The position numbers and the translations under genes are program-made. Below the pieces are notes generated by a model that made no database searches, was not told where the DNA came from, and was given only the letters and a program-made list of their open reading frames with translations. Source: Cunninghamia lanceolata (taxonomy: Eukaryota; Streptophyta; Pinopsida; Cupressales; Cupressaceae). Taken from it: DNA of 64,000 nt. Positions 11,770-22,439 of the stretch are shown in pieces. Location: NCBI GenBank assembly GCA_027924645.1, contig BSBN01000213.1:32552501-32616500 (forward strand), in the 5' to 3' direction. Numbering within the stretch: position 1 is the first letter of the stretch; each line of letters opens with the position of its first letter.

Positions 11770-12693
11770 TTGAATGTTGTTGGAACTCTGGGTATTCAGC
11801 ATGTTTATCATCATTTCCCGCAGTTAGAAATTTCTCAAGCTGAACGACATTACAGGCAGGTAAATGATGCATTCCTGATGCATGCAGTGCGAGATATGGA
11901 TAATGAGTTGCATATACGGTTTTCAGCAGATGCTAGAATAGCAATGGCAGAATGGGCTGATTGGTTTATCCAGTGTCCCACTTTTTCCTACATCAGAGTA
12001 TATGGCTTCTCAGGAGAGCCAGCCATGTTGCCGAGATATCCTACAGATGAAATAGCATTTATGAAATTTTTGAGGCAAGTCTATGAAGTTCATACATTTT
12101 TGCATAGCAGACGCAAGGCAGCTTTTAATTTTCCACTTGGGATGAGTATTTACAGATGCAGATCTGAAGCAGATGCCAAGGTAATTGGTAATGAATCATC
12201 CAAGTATGGTCTCAAGTTTTTCAACAAGAGGTCTTCATATGATCCTTATGGTGTTTTTGCATCACATCTTGGTCAAAATTGTGCACATACGCATGCAATT
12301 GAAGACTTCTGGGCTAATTGTGCTGATGAGTTTGAAGTGCGAGAACACAGTTACAGTAGGTTTACTCTTCAGCAGATGTCTAATATCCTGTCGAAAGATG
12401 TAGAGGGTTTGACAGAGAATGGTGAAGTTTTACTTCCCAAATATTTTAGAGACCAAGTTGAGCAACAACCGTTGCCACCAGTTAATTGGTCAATAAAAGA
12501 GAACACTTCCATTGAAGAAAGAACGAGTCGAGTTGTTAAAAATAGTTTGATATTCTTGAAGAATAAGCGGAAGGATGATATTCCGATAGCAGAGCCGCCA
12601 GTTGTACAACCATCAGAACCTTCCACTTCCAAACCAAAACAAACGGTTAAAGCTATGAGTGTTCTTCCAGAAGGAACAAAAATGGCTAAGTGA
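11770..12693 (+). pseudogene. U1 ORF, central part (307 codons open)
   Basis: This is the longest open frame in the window. It is in the same frame as 11494-11760 (one TAA between) and as 12790-13965. It has a globular half (AERHYRQVNDAFLMHAVRDM; CAHTHAIEDFWANCADEFEV) followed by a Pro/Ser/Lys-rich tail. I see no catalytic motif of a protease, polymerase, integrase or transposase. The internal ATG at 11770 is probably not the real start. Codon use and length suggest a once-translated protein of the U family. U2 and U3 lack this part completely. The function is unknown. Confidence 0.55.
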
Positions 12694-12789
12694 AAGAGGA
12701 AAAAGGATGAGTCTCCAGCTCAAGTCCAGTAGGAACAATCAGCTGTTAAATCAGAAGTTCCTGTTGACTCAGAAGTTCCTGTTGAACCA

Positions 12790-13965
12790 ATGCCGCATGT
12801 TGAAGCATTACCTTTAGATCATGTCTCTCCTTCTTCTTCACCGAGCACTTCTATCCACATAGATTCAGAGCCAGATTTGCCAGTTCATAACTCTGATGCA
12901 CATATTGGTTCATCAGGGGCTGATGAGGTTAGAACCGAGTTTCCAAGAGAGGAAGGCTCATCCTGGCTTGAAAACATCCTAGGAATAAAGAAGAGAAAGC
13001 CTTCATATCAATTGGATTTAACAAAGCTTAAAAGTGTCTACCAAGACACACCAGACAAGAAGCTGAAGAAGCACGTTAGCATTGAAAAGAATGCGGATGG
13101 AGAAATGATCTTTGAAACTGCAACACCGTCGGAAGATAGAAGTGCTGATGATATTGAGGTTGATGACTTCAAGGTTGTTAAAGCTAACCTTGGTAGGAGT
13201 ACTCGGCATATAGATGTAAATCTCTTCGAGGTTGCAGCAGATAATTTGAAGGAAAGGGTGTTGAAAGATGGAGAAGATAAAGTAGCTCTCAAAGCTGAAG
13301 TTAGGCAGCTGCGGCAGTATATTTCAAACCTTTTCCATGGCACATCACGGGCTAATTTATTGCTTCCACCGAATCTGGAATCACCAGCTGATCAGCGGCA
13401 ATTCAATTAGTTGGTCCTCTATGGTAGGCACATGAATAATTGGGTGGAAGAATTTGTGACTAAAAGGAGAGTTGTACTTTCAGAGTTTTATTAATTAAAG
13501 TACAATGCTCATGATCTACGCCAGGGGTTGCAGCAGACTATGGCAGAAAATAGACCAGTATTTGAGATCATTATCTCTGACTTGAAAATAACACTTGATC
13601 CCGTTGATTCAACTGAAGATAAGAAGACAGTTTCTACTTGGAAAGCGCAATATCTTTTCACAGTAAAAACTTATGACAGTATAATTTCAGAGTTAGCAGA
13701 ATGGAAAGAAAAGGTGGTCAATGTCCTCAGGTTCCTCAGATCTTTTGTTTCTCAAATCCCGTGTTCATATGAAAAAGAAGATGGTACCTTGTATGATCTC
13801 AGGGAAGTGCAAGAAAAGTTCCAGACTCTCGTCCGCAGCAATTTTAATGATGATATCAGTGCCGGCAAAATGAGTCGTTTTGCCGCAATGATAGTGAAGT
13901 TTGACAAGGCTGTGGGCAAAGTCATGAATTTCTTCAAATGGTTACCAACGGTGAAGAAATGTTAG
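12790..13965 (+). pseudogene. U1 ORF, C-terminal part: linker and coiled coil
   Basis: Same frame as the central part, after stops near 12691 and 12730. It begins with a Pro/Ser/Glu-rich linker repeating VPVDSEVPVEP. Next come a basic segment (KKLKKHVSIEK) and a helical region (NLKERVLKDGEDKVALKAEV; LRQLRQY type). After stops near 13410 and 13490 there is another helical domain ending in FFKWLPTVKKC. Residues from VDDFKVV to LRQYI survive in U2 at 31232-31417 as VDDFKVVRSNLGRSTLHVDV, so the ORF belongs to the family and is not a passenger unique to U1. The predicted coiled coils suggest oligomerisation. The role is unknown. Confidence 0.5.
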
Positions 13966-14219
13966 AGAATCAGAATATCATTCTAGAGAGTATCAGTGTT
14001 CCTAGCAAAGATGCAGTCACTCGCTTTTTAGAAGATATTGTTTCCAAGAATATCAATGGATGACATCACCAAAAAACAAGAATGTTGATGAGGATGCATT
14101 TCAAAAGAAAGCAGCTTTAAATCAGATGCTTTTTGTTTTAAAGCATTTGCTTTCATCCTAAGCTCATCCATTCTATATTTAGAAAAAGAAATCACTTTGT
14201 AATAGTTGGAGTTTTCTTT

Positions 14220-14360
14220 GCTTTAAAGCAAATTGCTTTAAAGCGTTTGTTAGTTGTATCTTTGTCTTAGAATAGTAATAAAACTTGAGAGTTGGCAAGT
14301 TAGGGTTAATCAAGGAGATTTTAGGGTTCCCTACTCTTTTGATTTTAGTATATATAAGGG
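14220..14360 (+). promoter_or_regulatory. Putative promoter of U1
   Basis: Two GCTTTAAAGC palindromes (14220-14229, 14235-14244) precede a TATA box in GTATATATAAGGGCAGCC at about 14348. The block TATAAATAAGGG(T/C)AGC..TGCCCATTGTAA is conserved in U2 (about 31703) and, on the minus strand, in U3 (about 54494). Conservation across three copies, two of which lack the ORF, supports a promoter needed for transcription of the element. Confidence 0.6.
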
Positions 14361-14388
14361 CAGCCTTGCCCATTGTAAAGGATCGACT

Positions 14389-14560
14389 TTGGTGATAACA
14401 AATTTGTTGTGCCTATTCTAGCCTGCAAACCTTGTTATTCCAAGTGTTTGTTCACTCTGTGTTCATTGTAAGAGCTACTTTTGTGATAGAAAATTTGTTG
14501 TGCCTATTCTAGCCAACAGATTTTGTTATTCCAAGTGTTTGTTCACTCTGTGTAATCTGT
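14389..14560 (+). repeat. 90-bp tandem duplication downstream of the U1 TATA box
   Basis: Two copies of a block running from TTTGTTGTGCCTATTCTAGC to GTTTGTTCACTCTGTGT start about 90 bases apart (near 14390 and 14479). U2 and U3 have a single copy. The duplication therefore arose in the U1 lineage. Confidence 0.75.
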
Positions 14561-15124
14561 CCTCTAGTGTTTGATCGCTTGTTGTATGCCTGCCTTTTGC
14601 TATAGTATTGTTGTCTTGGAGTTGTGTTAACTTTATGATATTGAATAGAAGTCTCATGCCTACTTTTGCTCTGATATTCTATCTCGGATCATCAAGTTTT
14701 GTCATCAAATGTGTGGCTTGTGTAACTTTTATTTCAGCTTTCATCATTAAAGTACAATGAGTCTTGTGATGTAAATCTGGGAGAAATTTACTTAAGTTTT
14801 TGTGTTAAAACAATCATTCATTATCCACTTTTAATCCTTTTGCTCTGAATTAACTTAGGAGATTAAAAGCGTCATTAGTTTAAGCCTAGTTGTAGTAGAA
14901 GTTTTAAAAACAAAAAACCTCTTCTGCAGCGTTTAGAGTTTTATAACCTTGTGCTCGTAGCTGAGAATCAAAAAGAAAATAGGCGAAGTTTAATTTATTT
15001 ATCTTTTCAACGAACATCAGCAAAAAGGGAACTCCCCCTTCCAATAGGAGAGCAGTTTATCTGTGCATAGCTGTCCGTTTCCAACTCGCATTCCAGAGGT
15101 GCGAATTGAAACGCCAACACAACT

Positions 15125-17345
15125 ATAACTTCCTTAATGATAAAGTGATCCTTCAATTCTTGCAATGCTAAATCAATTTTATCAAAGTCACTTTGCTCAC
15201 TACATAACAAATTTTCTGAATTGCCTTCGTATATATGAACATCTTTGAAGTCACCTGTAACAATCTACCCCTAAAAATTTTTTTTTTCTTTTCAAATTGA
15301 AATACAATGAACAACAATACTAACATGAAATAGCGTAAGCCAACTAAGCCTCACACTTTCTGATCACCCAGATCCCAGAATGGGCAAGGTGAGAGGATAA
15401 GGTGATATGACTACAAATTAAACTATGCAATCTACAATCTATGCTTCATCCGCTGCGGCGGGCATCGACATAATGTGGGGATTCACCACTTTTAGTGGGT
15501 AAGGAAATACAATAACGAAATTACAAAACCATCCACTTATTCAGTGGGTATACTCCACTTTCCAGTGGGTGAGAAAATAAGGAAAATTCATTCTCCACAC
15601 TGGCGGTGAACCATCCAAGGGCCTTTAATGTGAACTTGATTACAATGAAGTATTAAATACTCAATCTAAATATGAACAATATCACCATAAACCAGGACTA
15701 GATAAGCAATTCTCCTTGAGATCATTAGTAAAGAATCATACCCTGCATTGTAATTGATAAGCAAATCACCAATTAGCTGATAATGATTGCTTTTTCTGAT
15801 ATAAATGACTGTTGCACTGATTTTCTACTCTGGCTGGCTTATATGGACAAGTACGACAGTCATAGAGGTGGTCTGAAATCACAAATTTGCAAACACTAAT
15901 CTGATCCACTAGCAAACACTTCCAAACTGATTATACTAACCAAACTAAAGATTCTGAGCAGACCAATCACTAATATCATACTGAATTAACCCACAACCAT
16001 AAAATCTCCCTGAACTGAGTCGTACGGTCAAGGAATGGTACGGCAAACATAATAAATTCATTTCAGCATCAATCAACTCCAAATAACTTGCAAACTAATC
16101 ATTCCAAGAAGGCAATAAAGACACAATCAATAGAAATAACAAACTCCTCAATACTTTTTTCTCATGTGCATCGATGCCCAACACATAGTACGGCCAATGA
16201 CAAGTACGGACTATCACAGAATTCACAAAACTGCATCAAAATACTTCAAATAACTTGCAATGAGGTCGTTTACCATGGATAAACACTATGCAGTCCATAA
16301 AGACATCAAAAATACCAACTTGAATTTCTGATAAAAATCCATGTCTTAGCAAGTGTACGGCCAATGCATGAAAAATACAAATCACACAATTAACTCCAAA
16401 TTACAACTAATATGCATTGAGAAAGATCACACTACACTCCAAAACTGATCACAATACTAAACTCCACAAAAACTCCAAAATCCGTCGAGCACCATGTGAT
16501 TCCCGAAGTGGAAATCATCAAACACCAGCTAAGGTGGATATCTCACCACTGAAACTGATCATCCTCAAGTGGGTTTTCATCCACATGAAGGCACAATTGA
16601 TCTCTGGTTCCAATCCAGCAACATAACATTATCAATTCCAAGCATAAGCTCCAATTGAGTTCTCACTCTCTTTTTAAAGGCACATGGGAGTTACAAAAGA
16701 TAATTTCTTGAAAATAAAACCTTTTTCTCCTCCAACTTATAAAATAAGTCTATTCCCAAGTTATGTGCACATATAAAGTGACTAGGAAATAAAAAATAAA
16801 ACATTTCCTTTTTTCCCCTCAAGACATAACATTAAGTCACTTTAAATAATCCTACCTTAGACTTTAGTGCACAATAAATAAATAAAATAACCTGTTTAAT
16901 TATCAAATAAAATAAACCTTATAACTCCAATTTGATAATTAAACAGAACTAAAAGATCAACCACAAGTGATCCCATACCATCCACTAGCCCATCAGGATC
17001 ATGAAATAGGCTAATGGCCCCAACACCGACTAGGCTTGGAAATGGGACATTACATCACCCAATTCACAAATTGATTCCTTGCCATTTTGATGTAGACATG
17101 GTGAGGTTATGCTATGCTCAAGTAATTGATTATTAGCAGAATTCATGCCTTCATATGGCTTGGCCAACTCCGTGACAACATACCCTTCAATTTTGTGGTC
17201 ATCATGAAGACACATGTGCTCTTCACTTGTGGATGCAAGAGGCGATTCTTCTTTGTCCATATCATCATCACCTGTAGGCTGCAAATCACAAGGAAGCAAT
17301 TCTTCTTTCTTCTCTATGTTCTTTTCAATGATAACTTCTGAGTTT
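15125..17345 (-). pseudogene. Acidic module of element M, split by S3
   Basis: On the minus strand the frame 17345-17060 (DDDMDKEESPLASTSEEHMC and onwards) continues left of S3 at 15250-15125 (DFKDVHIYEGNSENLLCSEQ; LALQELKDHFIIKEVIVV) once S3 is removed. It then continues across U1 into the coiled-coil module. It is acidic, low in hydrophobics and without a recognised domain. The corresponding region of P (57.24-57.70 kb) is also acidic but diverged. A frameshift separates it from the N-terminal frame at 17325-17585. Confidence 0.55.
15256..17054 (-). mobile_element. Solo LTR S3 (1.8 kb)
   Basis: Ends TGTAACAATCT and GGGACATTACA, with an exact TSD tcacc on both sides (15251-15255, 17055-17059). 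It is the inverted counterpart of S4 (41216-43225). Both contain a CCGCTGCGGCGGGC block and repeated hairpins around CCCACT..AGTGGG. No internal region is present. Confidence 0.85.
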
Positions 17346-17585
17346 TCTTCTTAATTTTCTGATGTAATTATATAGGTCTTTCTTCCCTGTATTCCTAATT
17401 TCATGTATTCTCAAATAAACATCAAAGGACATCTCTTTCTTGAAGCCATCTGGTAAACCCTGGTATTCATCATTGATTTTTGTGGCCTCTTGTTCATACC
17501 TCCATTGATCAAACTTTCCTTCCAATTCAACCCCACTTTGTCTAAGAGATTCAAGCAAAGATTTCATTGTTTCTCTATCTTCCAT
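17325..17585 (-). pseudogene. N-terminal module of element M
   Basis: An 86-codon ATG frame, the first after the PBS (about 130 bases downstream), reads MEDRETMKSLLESLRQSG and then DQWRYEQEATKINDEY, with a basic end (YIRKLRRKLRSYH). It is predicted to be helical. It does not resemble the PDS5-like N-terminus of element P nor the T2 N-terminus, although downstream modules of M and P are homologous. It might be another captured host segment, but I do not recognise the source. Confidence 0.5.
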
Positions 17586-17714
17586 GATTCATAAACAAAT
17601 ATACACCCTCTCAAAGAAGTGGCGCTCACCTTAGGGTGAAACACTTGGCAATCTCCACAAATATGGCGCTAAAAATATTTTCTTCGATAAACCCGTCATG
17701 CTGGCAAGATCAAA

Positions 17715-17726
17715 GCTCTAATACCA
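17715..17726 (-). promoter_or_regulatory. Primer-binding site of element M
   Basis: The minus strand reads TGGTATTAGAGC one base after the LTR end. It differs at one base from TGGTATCAGAGC, the plant initiator-Met tRNA complement. P and T2 have the same variant in the same position. Confidence 0.8.
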
Positions 17727-17727
17727 C

Positions 17728-17801
17728 TATAAGATCCCTAACAAGATCTGCCCTAAAATTCTGATTTTTATTTTCTAAATTCTGCCCTAAATTTCAGAAC
17801 A
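17728..17801 (-). repeat. 5' LTR stub of element M
   Basis: About 70 bases (TATAAGATCCCTAACAAGAT and onwards) match the left end of the M 3' LTR at 1800-1875. The match stops where the G LTR begins, so the rest of this LTR lies beyond element G or has been lost. The terminal TG has changed to TA. Confidence 0.7.
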
Positions 17802-18931
17802 TGCATGTATACTTGCATCTTGTATTATTGCAGTGATGCTATATTCAAATTAAAGAGAGGTTATTTGAGGCGGCAAGCATTTATCTAAACCGGTGATAGT
17901 TGTGACGTCTAGAACAACACTTTGGGTATCACTGCCCTTGTTATTGTCCAGTAAATATCTTGCATGATAGTTAACCCCTACTCAGGGATACATCTTGGAA
18001 TACCCTTGTAACATACACCCCTGGTATATGTTTTGCTCTGTTTGTTTTTTTAAATTATTTTCTACCTATTTGATGTTTAGGGTTTCATGGGTTTTGCTTG
18101 CATGTTTGTTTTTGCATGAAATGCATAGAATATGAAGCATAGACTGAAAACCCAGAAAAAGTAAATGAGATAACAAAATATTGAAGACCGAGTTTGTATT
18201 ATGATAAAATATGAACTACAAAGACATACCCAGATGGGAATCTTCAACTTTGTAACGATGCTGACGGAGGACCAGCAATATGAGCCACAAAAATATGCTT
18301 CAAACTCCAAGGAAAGAAGAGGTATTGTCTTACAATTTGTAGCAGCTGTATATTAAACCCTAGGCGCCATGAATCAAAGAAACGATAGCTCCAAATGCCA
18401 TGGAAATAGCTCCTAGCAGTCCCACAATTGTACCAGCAGTTGTACGGCCCTCTTAGCAATGAATACCAGCTCCAAACAATATCAAAACTCCTCCTAAGGG
18501 CTCTATTCTGTACAAATAATATCTGCAGCAGCTGGGGGACCTGATTGAGATGAAAATGCATAGTAAAAACCATGCCTGAAAGTCTACGACCTACATACGA
18601 GTCCAACTTCCGCTTCTAAAACGCCTCAAACTGCCATCAAATCTGCAAATAACCTCTCAGTATTAGCTGCACATGAAATCTCCATCAAATATGTTCATTC
18701 TTTGCTCAAAACTCCTTCAAAATGTTTTCAGTGAATGCACATCTAAAGCCTCTGGATGAAGCCTCTAAGTTGAACCGAAAGTGAAGAGGTGATTACCCAC
18801 TCCTACCAATTGGCCCTTAATCACCTTCATCCTATTGATGAACCCCCTTTTCACCTCCTTAACATCATCCCTGGCCTCGGAGTTTGAGTAAGTGTTCTAG
18901 GGATTGGGATTAGCTGTTTTGGGACCCAACA
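17802..18931 (+). repeat. 5' LTR of element G
   Basis: It starts TGCATGTATAC and ends GGGACCCAACA, followed by a PBS. A second copy of its two ends is at 28711-28922 and 32387-32567. In that copy the middle (about 18010-18760) is absent, so either this copy has an insertion or the other has a deletion. The interior contains short open frames without recognisable content. Confidence 0.65.
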
Positions 18932-18933
18932 AA

Positions 18934-18952
18934 TTGGCGCCATTTATGGGGA
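18934..18952 (+). promoter_or_regulatory. Primer-binding site of element G (TTGGCGCC type)
   Basis: TTGGCGCCATTTATGGGGA follows the LTR end after two bases. TTGGCGCC..GGGGA is the usual PBS form of the Tat/Athila branch of Ty3/Gypsy elements. This differs from the Met-tRNA type of M, P and T2. Confidence 0.75.
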
Positions 18953-19379
18953 TTAATTTGTTATTAGGTTGAAAGGAAATTGATGACTCTATTGGTTAGA
19001 GAACCCAAGACCCAAGATAAATTTGTAGCCTTGAAGATTGTCAAGCTTCAAGGTATTCCTCTTTTTCGAAGAGGTGGCAACTCTGTTGGCATAAACAAAG
19101 GTGGTTGTTGTTAGTGCTTTGTTTGCTGTTGGTAATCTGGATGACTCATTTCATTCAGTACCAGGTTAAGGTACATATAATTGTTTCCCCTGTTCCCTCT
19201 TGAAGCAAGATTTACTTCACAAAGGATTTATTAAACAAAGATGCAGTTCTATTTCAGCATGTTATGAATGTTCAGTCATGGCCTCTTGGCACTGTAATAA
19301 CCCTAGGGCAGGTCTTTCCAGATACTATTACGATGAAGATGCTTATCACAATGATGATGCATTATCTTACTATTTAGAA

Positions 19380-22300
19380 TGTCATGACTCGATATTTTAC
19401 AATTAAAGATTGGAAAGACTCGTTGATAATTTATGGTCTAATTTGCATCTTTCCTACCAAGGAAGACCACAGAATCATCGATGAAGGGAAGAGAACTACA
19501 CAATGAATAAAACTCTACATAAGTATCGTCATATAATTTTGAGCAAAAGCAGACTATCATTATCTTGTGTGCCACATTCTAAGAGTTAGACATTTTTTCT
19601 TTAGCACCGAAGTCTTCATCTTACCTAAATTCAATGACTCATGAATTCACTACTATATCTTGCGGCGGGTTAAAGAACAAGCAATCATCAGCATAACACC
19701 CAGATCCTTCATCATTACTGTGATATCCCCATATGCTCATATTGATGCAAACAATCACTAAGGAACCTACCTTCCAAACCTCTGTCAACTGAGAGTTAAC
19801 AATATATAATCAAAGGTCATACATAGTGGCATGGTCGATTAAAAAGTTAGCGCCTTTCAAGAAGACAAAAGATAGTATAAAAATAAACAAAACTAACTAA
19901 TCATGTGTTACCACCGATCGGCCAAGAGGAACGTCTAATAGAATGGTGCGATCCTCCATAGAATATGTGCATGTAAATAGAGATCGAAGGCACTGAACAT
20001 CTCATATCATCAGACGTCAAGTATCTCAGCATTGAATCATAATACAAACATACAAAAATCCCTCATCGAGCATAAAACAATAATCTCAGCATTTGGGCTT
20101 AAGATCATCAAAGAAGTGTTAGAAACCAAGCAACAACCATATCCTATCATTATCAAACGTGGGGCATTGAATATCTCAAAACAGCGAACAAGGAATAGCA
20201 TTGCATATAGAGAAGAATATTGGCATCGATCAGGAATCATTAAAAACAATGGAATCATCATACATTCTCCTTTCAGGCATCGAACAAGATATAATATCAT
20301 ATCAGCAATTCAAATTACTCATTCCATTAGCGATTTGCAAGGATAAAGCATTGAACAATTAAATACTTACTTCCAACCATCGAGAACCGCTGCAAACAAG
20401 AGAACCAATACATAATCATCCCAATCTGCATTCTATAAAGGATATCATCTAAGATACCAGGTTCTTCAATAATGGTCCCCGTACTCGTATGGGTTCTTTT
20501 CGGGTCCTGGTACGGGTCTGGTACTCCCTGGGATTCATCCAGGGTCCTTCCCAGGAACCCGGGGCAGACGCTGGGCCCGGGTGAAAATGCATGAAAAAAT
20601 TAAAATATATAGTCTAAAGATAGTTTAGGAAGGTCTTGGCTATATATTGACAATTCAGACATTGTACTTTCTTATTAATTGTGCATTTTATAGTTAAATT
20701 TTTGTCTCTTTGCAATTAGGGTGTTTCATTTAAAATATGGTATGAGGCCACAAGAAAATGACTAAAGGCAGAGGTCTATGGAAGTGAGAGTGCCCAATAA
20801 TTAAGGATGTGAAATAAAGGTGAGTAGATAAAAGAGGCATTGAATGAGAGAATATAATTAGTGTGTGGTAGGAACCGGTATAGAAGATTGTTGAAATACA
20901 AAGGGAAGAAAATCCTATTCGCAAGGACAGATATTTTGCATGTATTTGTAGTTTGCGTGAGAAATTTTGTGCACATGTAGAAAACATAAATGATATATAA
21001 AGGATCTGAGGCATCCTCATTGGACATCCTCAGAAATGTAGCAAAGGCCAAATGTCTTTTTTTAAAATTATTTTTGAAGAGAAGTTTTATTGTTAAGATT
21101 AAATTTGGAGAGCCAATGCAAAAGACAAAAATTGGGGAGTCTCTCATCTATCTCCAGCACAGTAGAAATGTTCATTTACTCTTATGTAATACTCAGGAGA
21201 AGAAGAGGATTAGTTGAGCTACAGCAAATGCCTTAGTTGTTTATTATATATTACATAGTTATATATAAATTAATTATTTTATATATATAATATATATATA
21301 TACATAAATATAAATATTTATTAATCTATATAGTTATATATATGTTGTCGTACCGTACCCAAGCCAAAAAAAATTGTCGTATCCGCATACCCAAACCTCG
21401 TACCCGTATCTAAACCCATACCAGGATCGGCAACTTAGGATATCATTGATCGAACCAGCATTATACAGCTTTGAAACATATAGGTATGATAGCATATTGA
21501 CATTTCCTTTTGCATAGTTACATTTCCTTTGCATATTGTTATTCTCAGAATTTGATTCTACATGCCATGATCATATATGTATCATAATGAAAGTGTTGTA
21601 GCTTACATACATATCAGTCATATGTATCATAATAAAAGTGCTATAGCTTATATCAATCATATGTATCATAATGAAAAGTGCTATATTGAACACATTAACT
21701 TCATATGGGAAGACTAAGAATGAGACGCCTTAGAGGCCATTCATGGGTATTTAGAGGCCTTTGTCACATGTGATACAAAGTATCCATAGTGCAAAGGATA
21801 GAAATCACATAGAGGCCTTTGTCACATGCTGGTACAACGTACCCATAGTGCAAGGGATAGGTGATATAATGGCCTTGGCTACAATGGTGCAAAAGGCATC
21901 ACAAGTACCAAAGAGTCTCATAGAGGCCTTGACTCTAAGAGTACCAATGGTACTACTTGAGTCTAAGGATAGGAGACATAGAGACCCATGGTGGATAGTG
22001 GCAAATCTCATCTCATCTCTCTCATATGATGTTAATGAGTAACACATGAAAAGAGATAGCAAGTATGAAATATATATTGAGAGAGATCATGACTAAATAA
22101 TAGAGCATGTGAAATGTCATGATAGAGAATATGAAAGTCATATTGATAATGATCTTAAGAGGAACATGTGAAATATAAATGATAGAGAATGTGTATTGAA
22201 ATCAATCATAAGATTAGAAATATGCATTGAAAATAATCGTAAAATGATGAATTAAAGATATGAATTGATATTTGATCATAGAGATTATGAAGGCAATGTT

Positions 22301-22439
22301 CTTATGTGAAATGAGTATCTTATATATCTATTGCTATAAATGCAATTAAGAAGGTTTAGTGTACTAATGTTCTCTTTTTGCAAGTTGAAATTTGTGAACA
22401 AGGTAGAGAAATTTTGATTTGTGACAAGGGGACATTACA
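19380..22439 (+). mobile_element. LTR S5 inserted in the G gag region
   Basis: It starts TGTCATGACTCG, ends GGGGACATTACA and is flanked by the exact 5-bp TSD tagaa (19375-19379, 22440-22444). Excision restores the gag frame (SYYLE then CPASC). The right end closely matches the right end of S1. The left end matches only weakly. It contains a TIR element (20474-21435), so the LTR proper is about 2.1 kb. Confidence 0.65.
20474..21435. mobile_element. Non-autonomous TIR element with GTACCCGTAC-rich arms
   Basis: The left arm (GTACTCGTATGGGTTC, GGTACGGGTCTGG) and the right arm (CCTCGTACCCGTATC, AAACCCATACCAGG) are inverted copies of the same words, rich in CCCGTA. The interior (20590-21345) is AT-rich with no transposase. 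The layout resembles non-autonomous hAT-type elements of plants. Exact ends and an 8-bp TSD could not be fixed by eye. Confidence 0.5.

Larger units (their letters stand above)
9222..15119 (+). mobile_element. Unit U1: 5.9-kb ORF-bearing giant LTR-like element
   Basis: It starts TGTTGTACCC, ends GCCAACA and is flanked by the exact 5-bp TSD caact (9217-9221, 15120-15124). I see no terminal direct repeat inside it, so it behaves as one LTR (a solo LTR) of unusual size. U2 (28923-32386) and U3 (53811-57121, minus) have the same ends. Layout: a 5' part with GC-rich hairpins (9709-10057), a decayed ORF of about 960 codons (11054-13965), GCTTTAAAGC palindromes, a TATA box (about 14349) and about 770 bp of downstream sequence. 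A TATA box far downstream of an ORF means the ORF would lie in U3 of an LTR. It interrupts the coding region of element M. Confidence 0.75.
1800..17801 (-). mobile_element. Element M: large non-autonomous LTR retrotransposon, nested and decayed
   Basis: Seen on the minus strand, right to left: a 5' LTR stub (17801-17728), a PBS complementary to initiator Met tRNA (17726-17715), a decayed coding region (17585-5059), a purine-rich tract (4799-4785) and a 3' LTR (4784-1800). Both LTR copies start on the plus strand with near-identical text (RATCCCTAACAAGATCT, then similar sequence), which pairs them. No protease, reverse transcriptase, RNase H or integrase motif is visible, so the element is best described as a large retrotransposon derivative. 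Solo LTRs S1, S2 and S3 and unit U1 inserted later, each with a 5-bp TSD. Removing U1 rejoins the coding frame, and the sequences flanking S2 and S3 align with one continuous coding region. The 5' LTR is truncated by the G LTR at 17802. The coding region is homologous to that of element P near 57.5-60.6 kb. Confidence 0.8.

Noticed and set aside
11770..12693. An independent host gene of 307 codons
   Set aside because: It lies in one frame with flanking open stretches, all inside the TSD-bounded unit U1, and scraps of the same ORF occur in U2.
20474..20490. Start of an S1-type LTR because of GTCCCCGTACT
   Set aside because: Similarity to S1 is limited to eleven bases. The following sequence belongs to the inverted arms of the TIR element.
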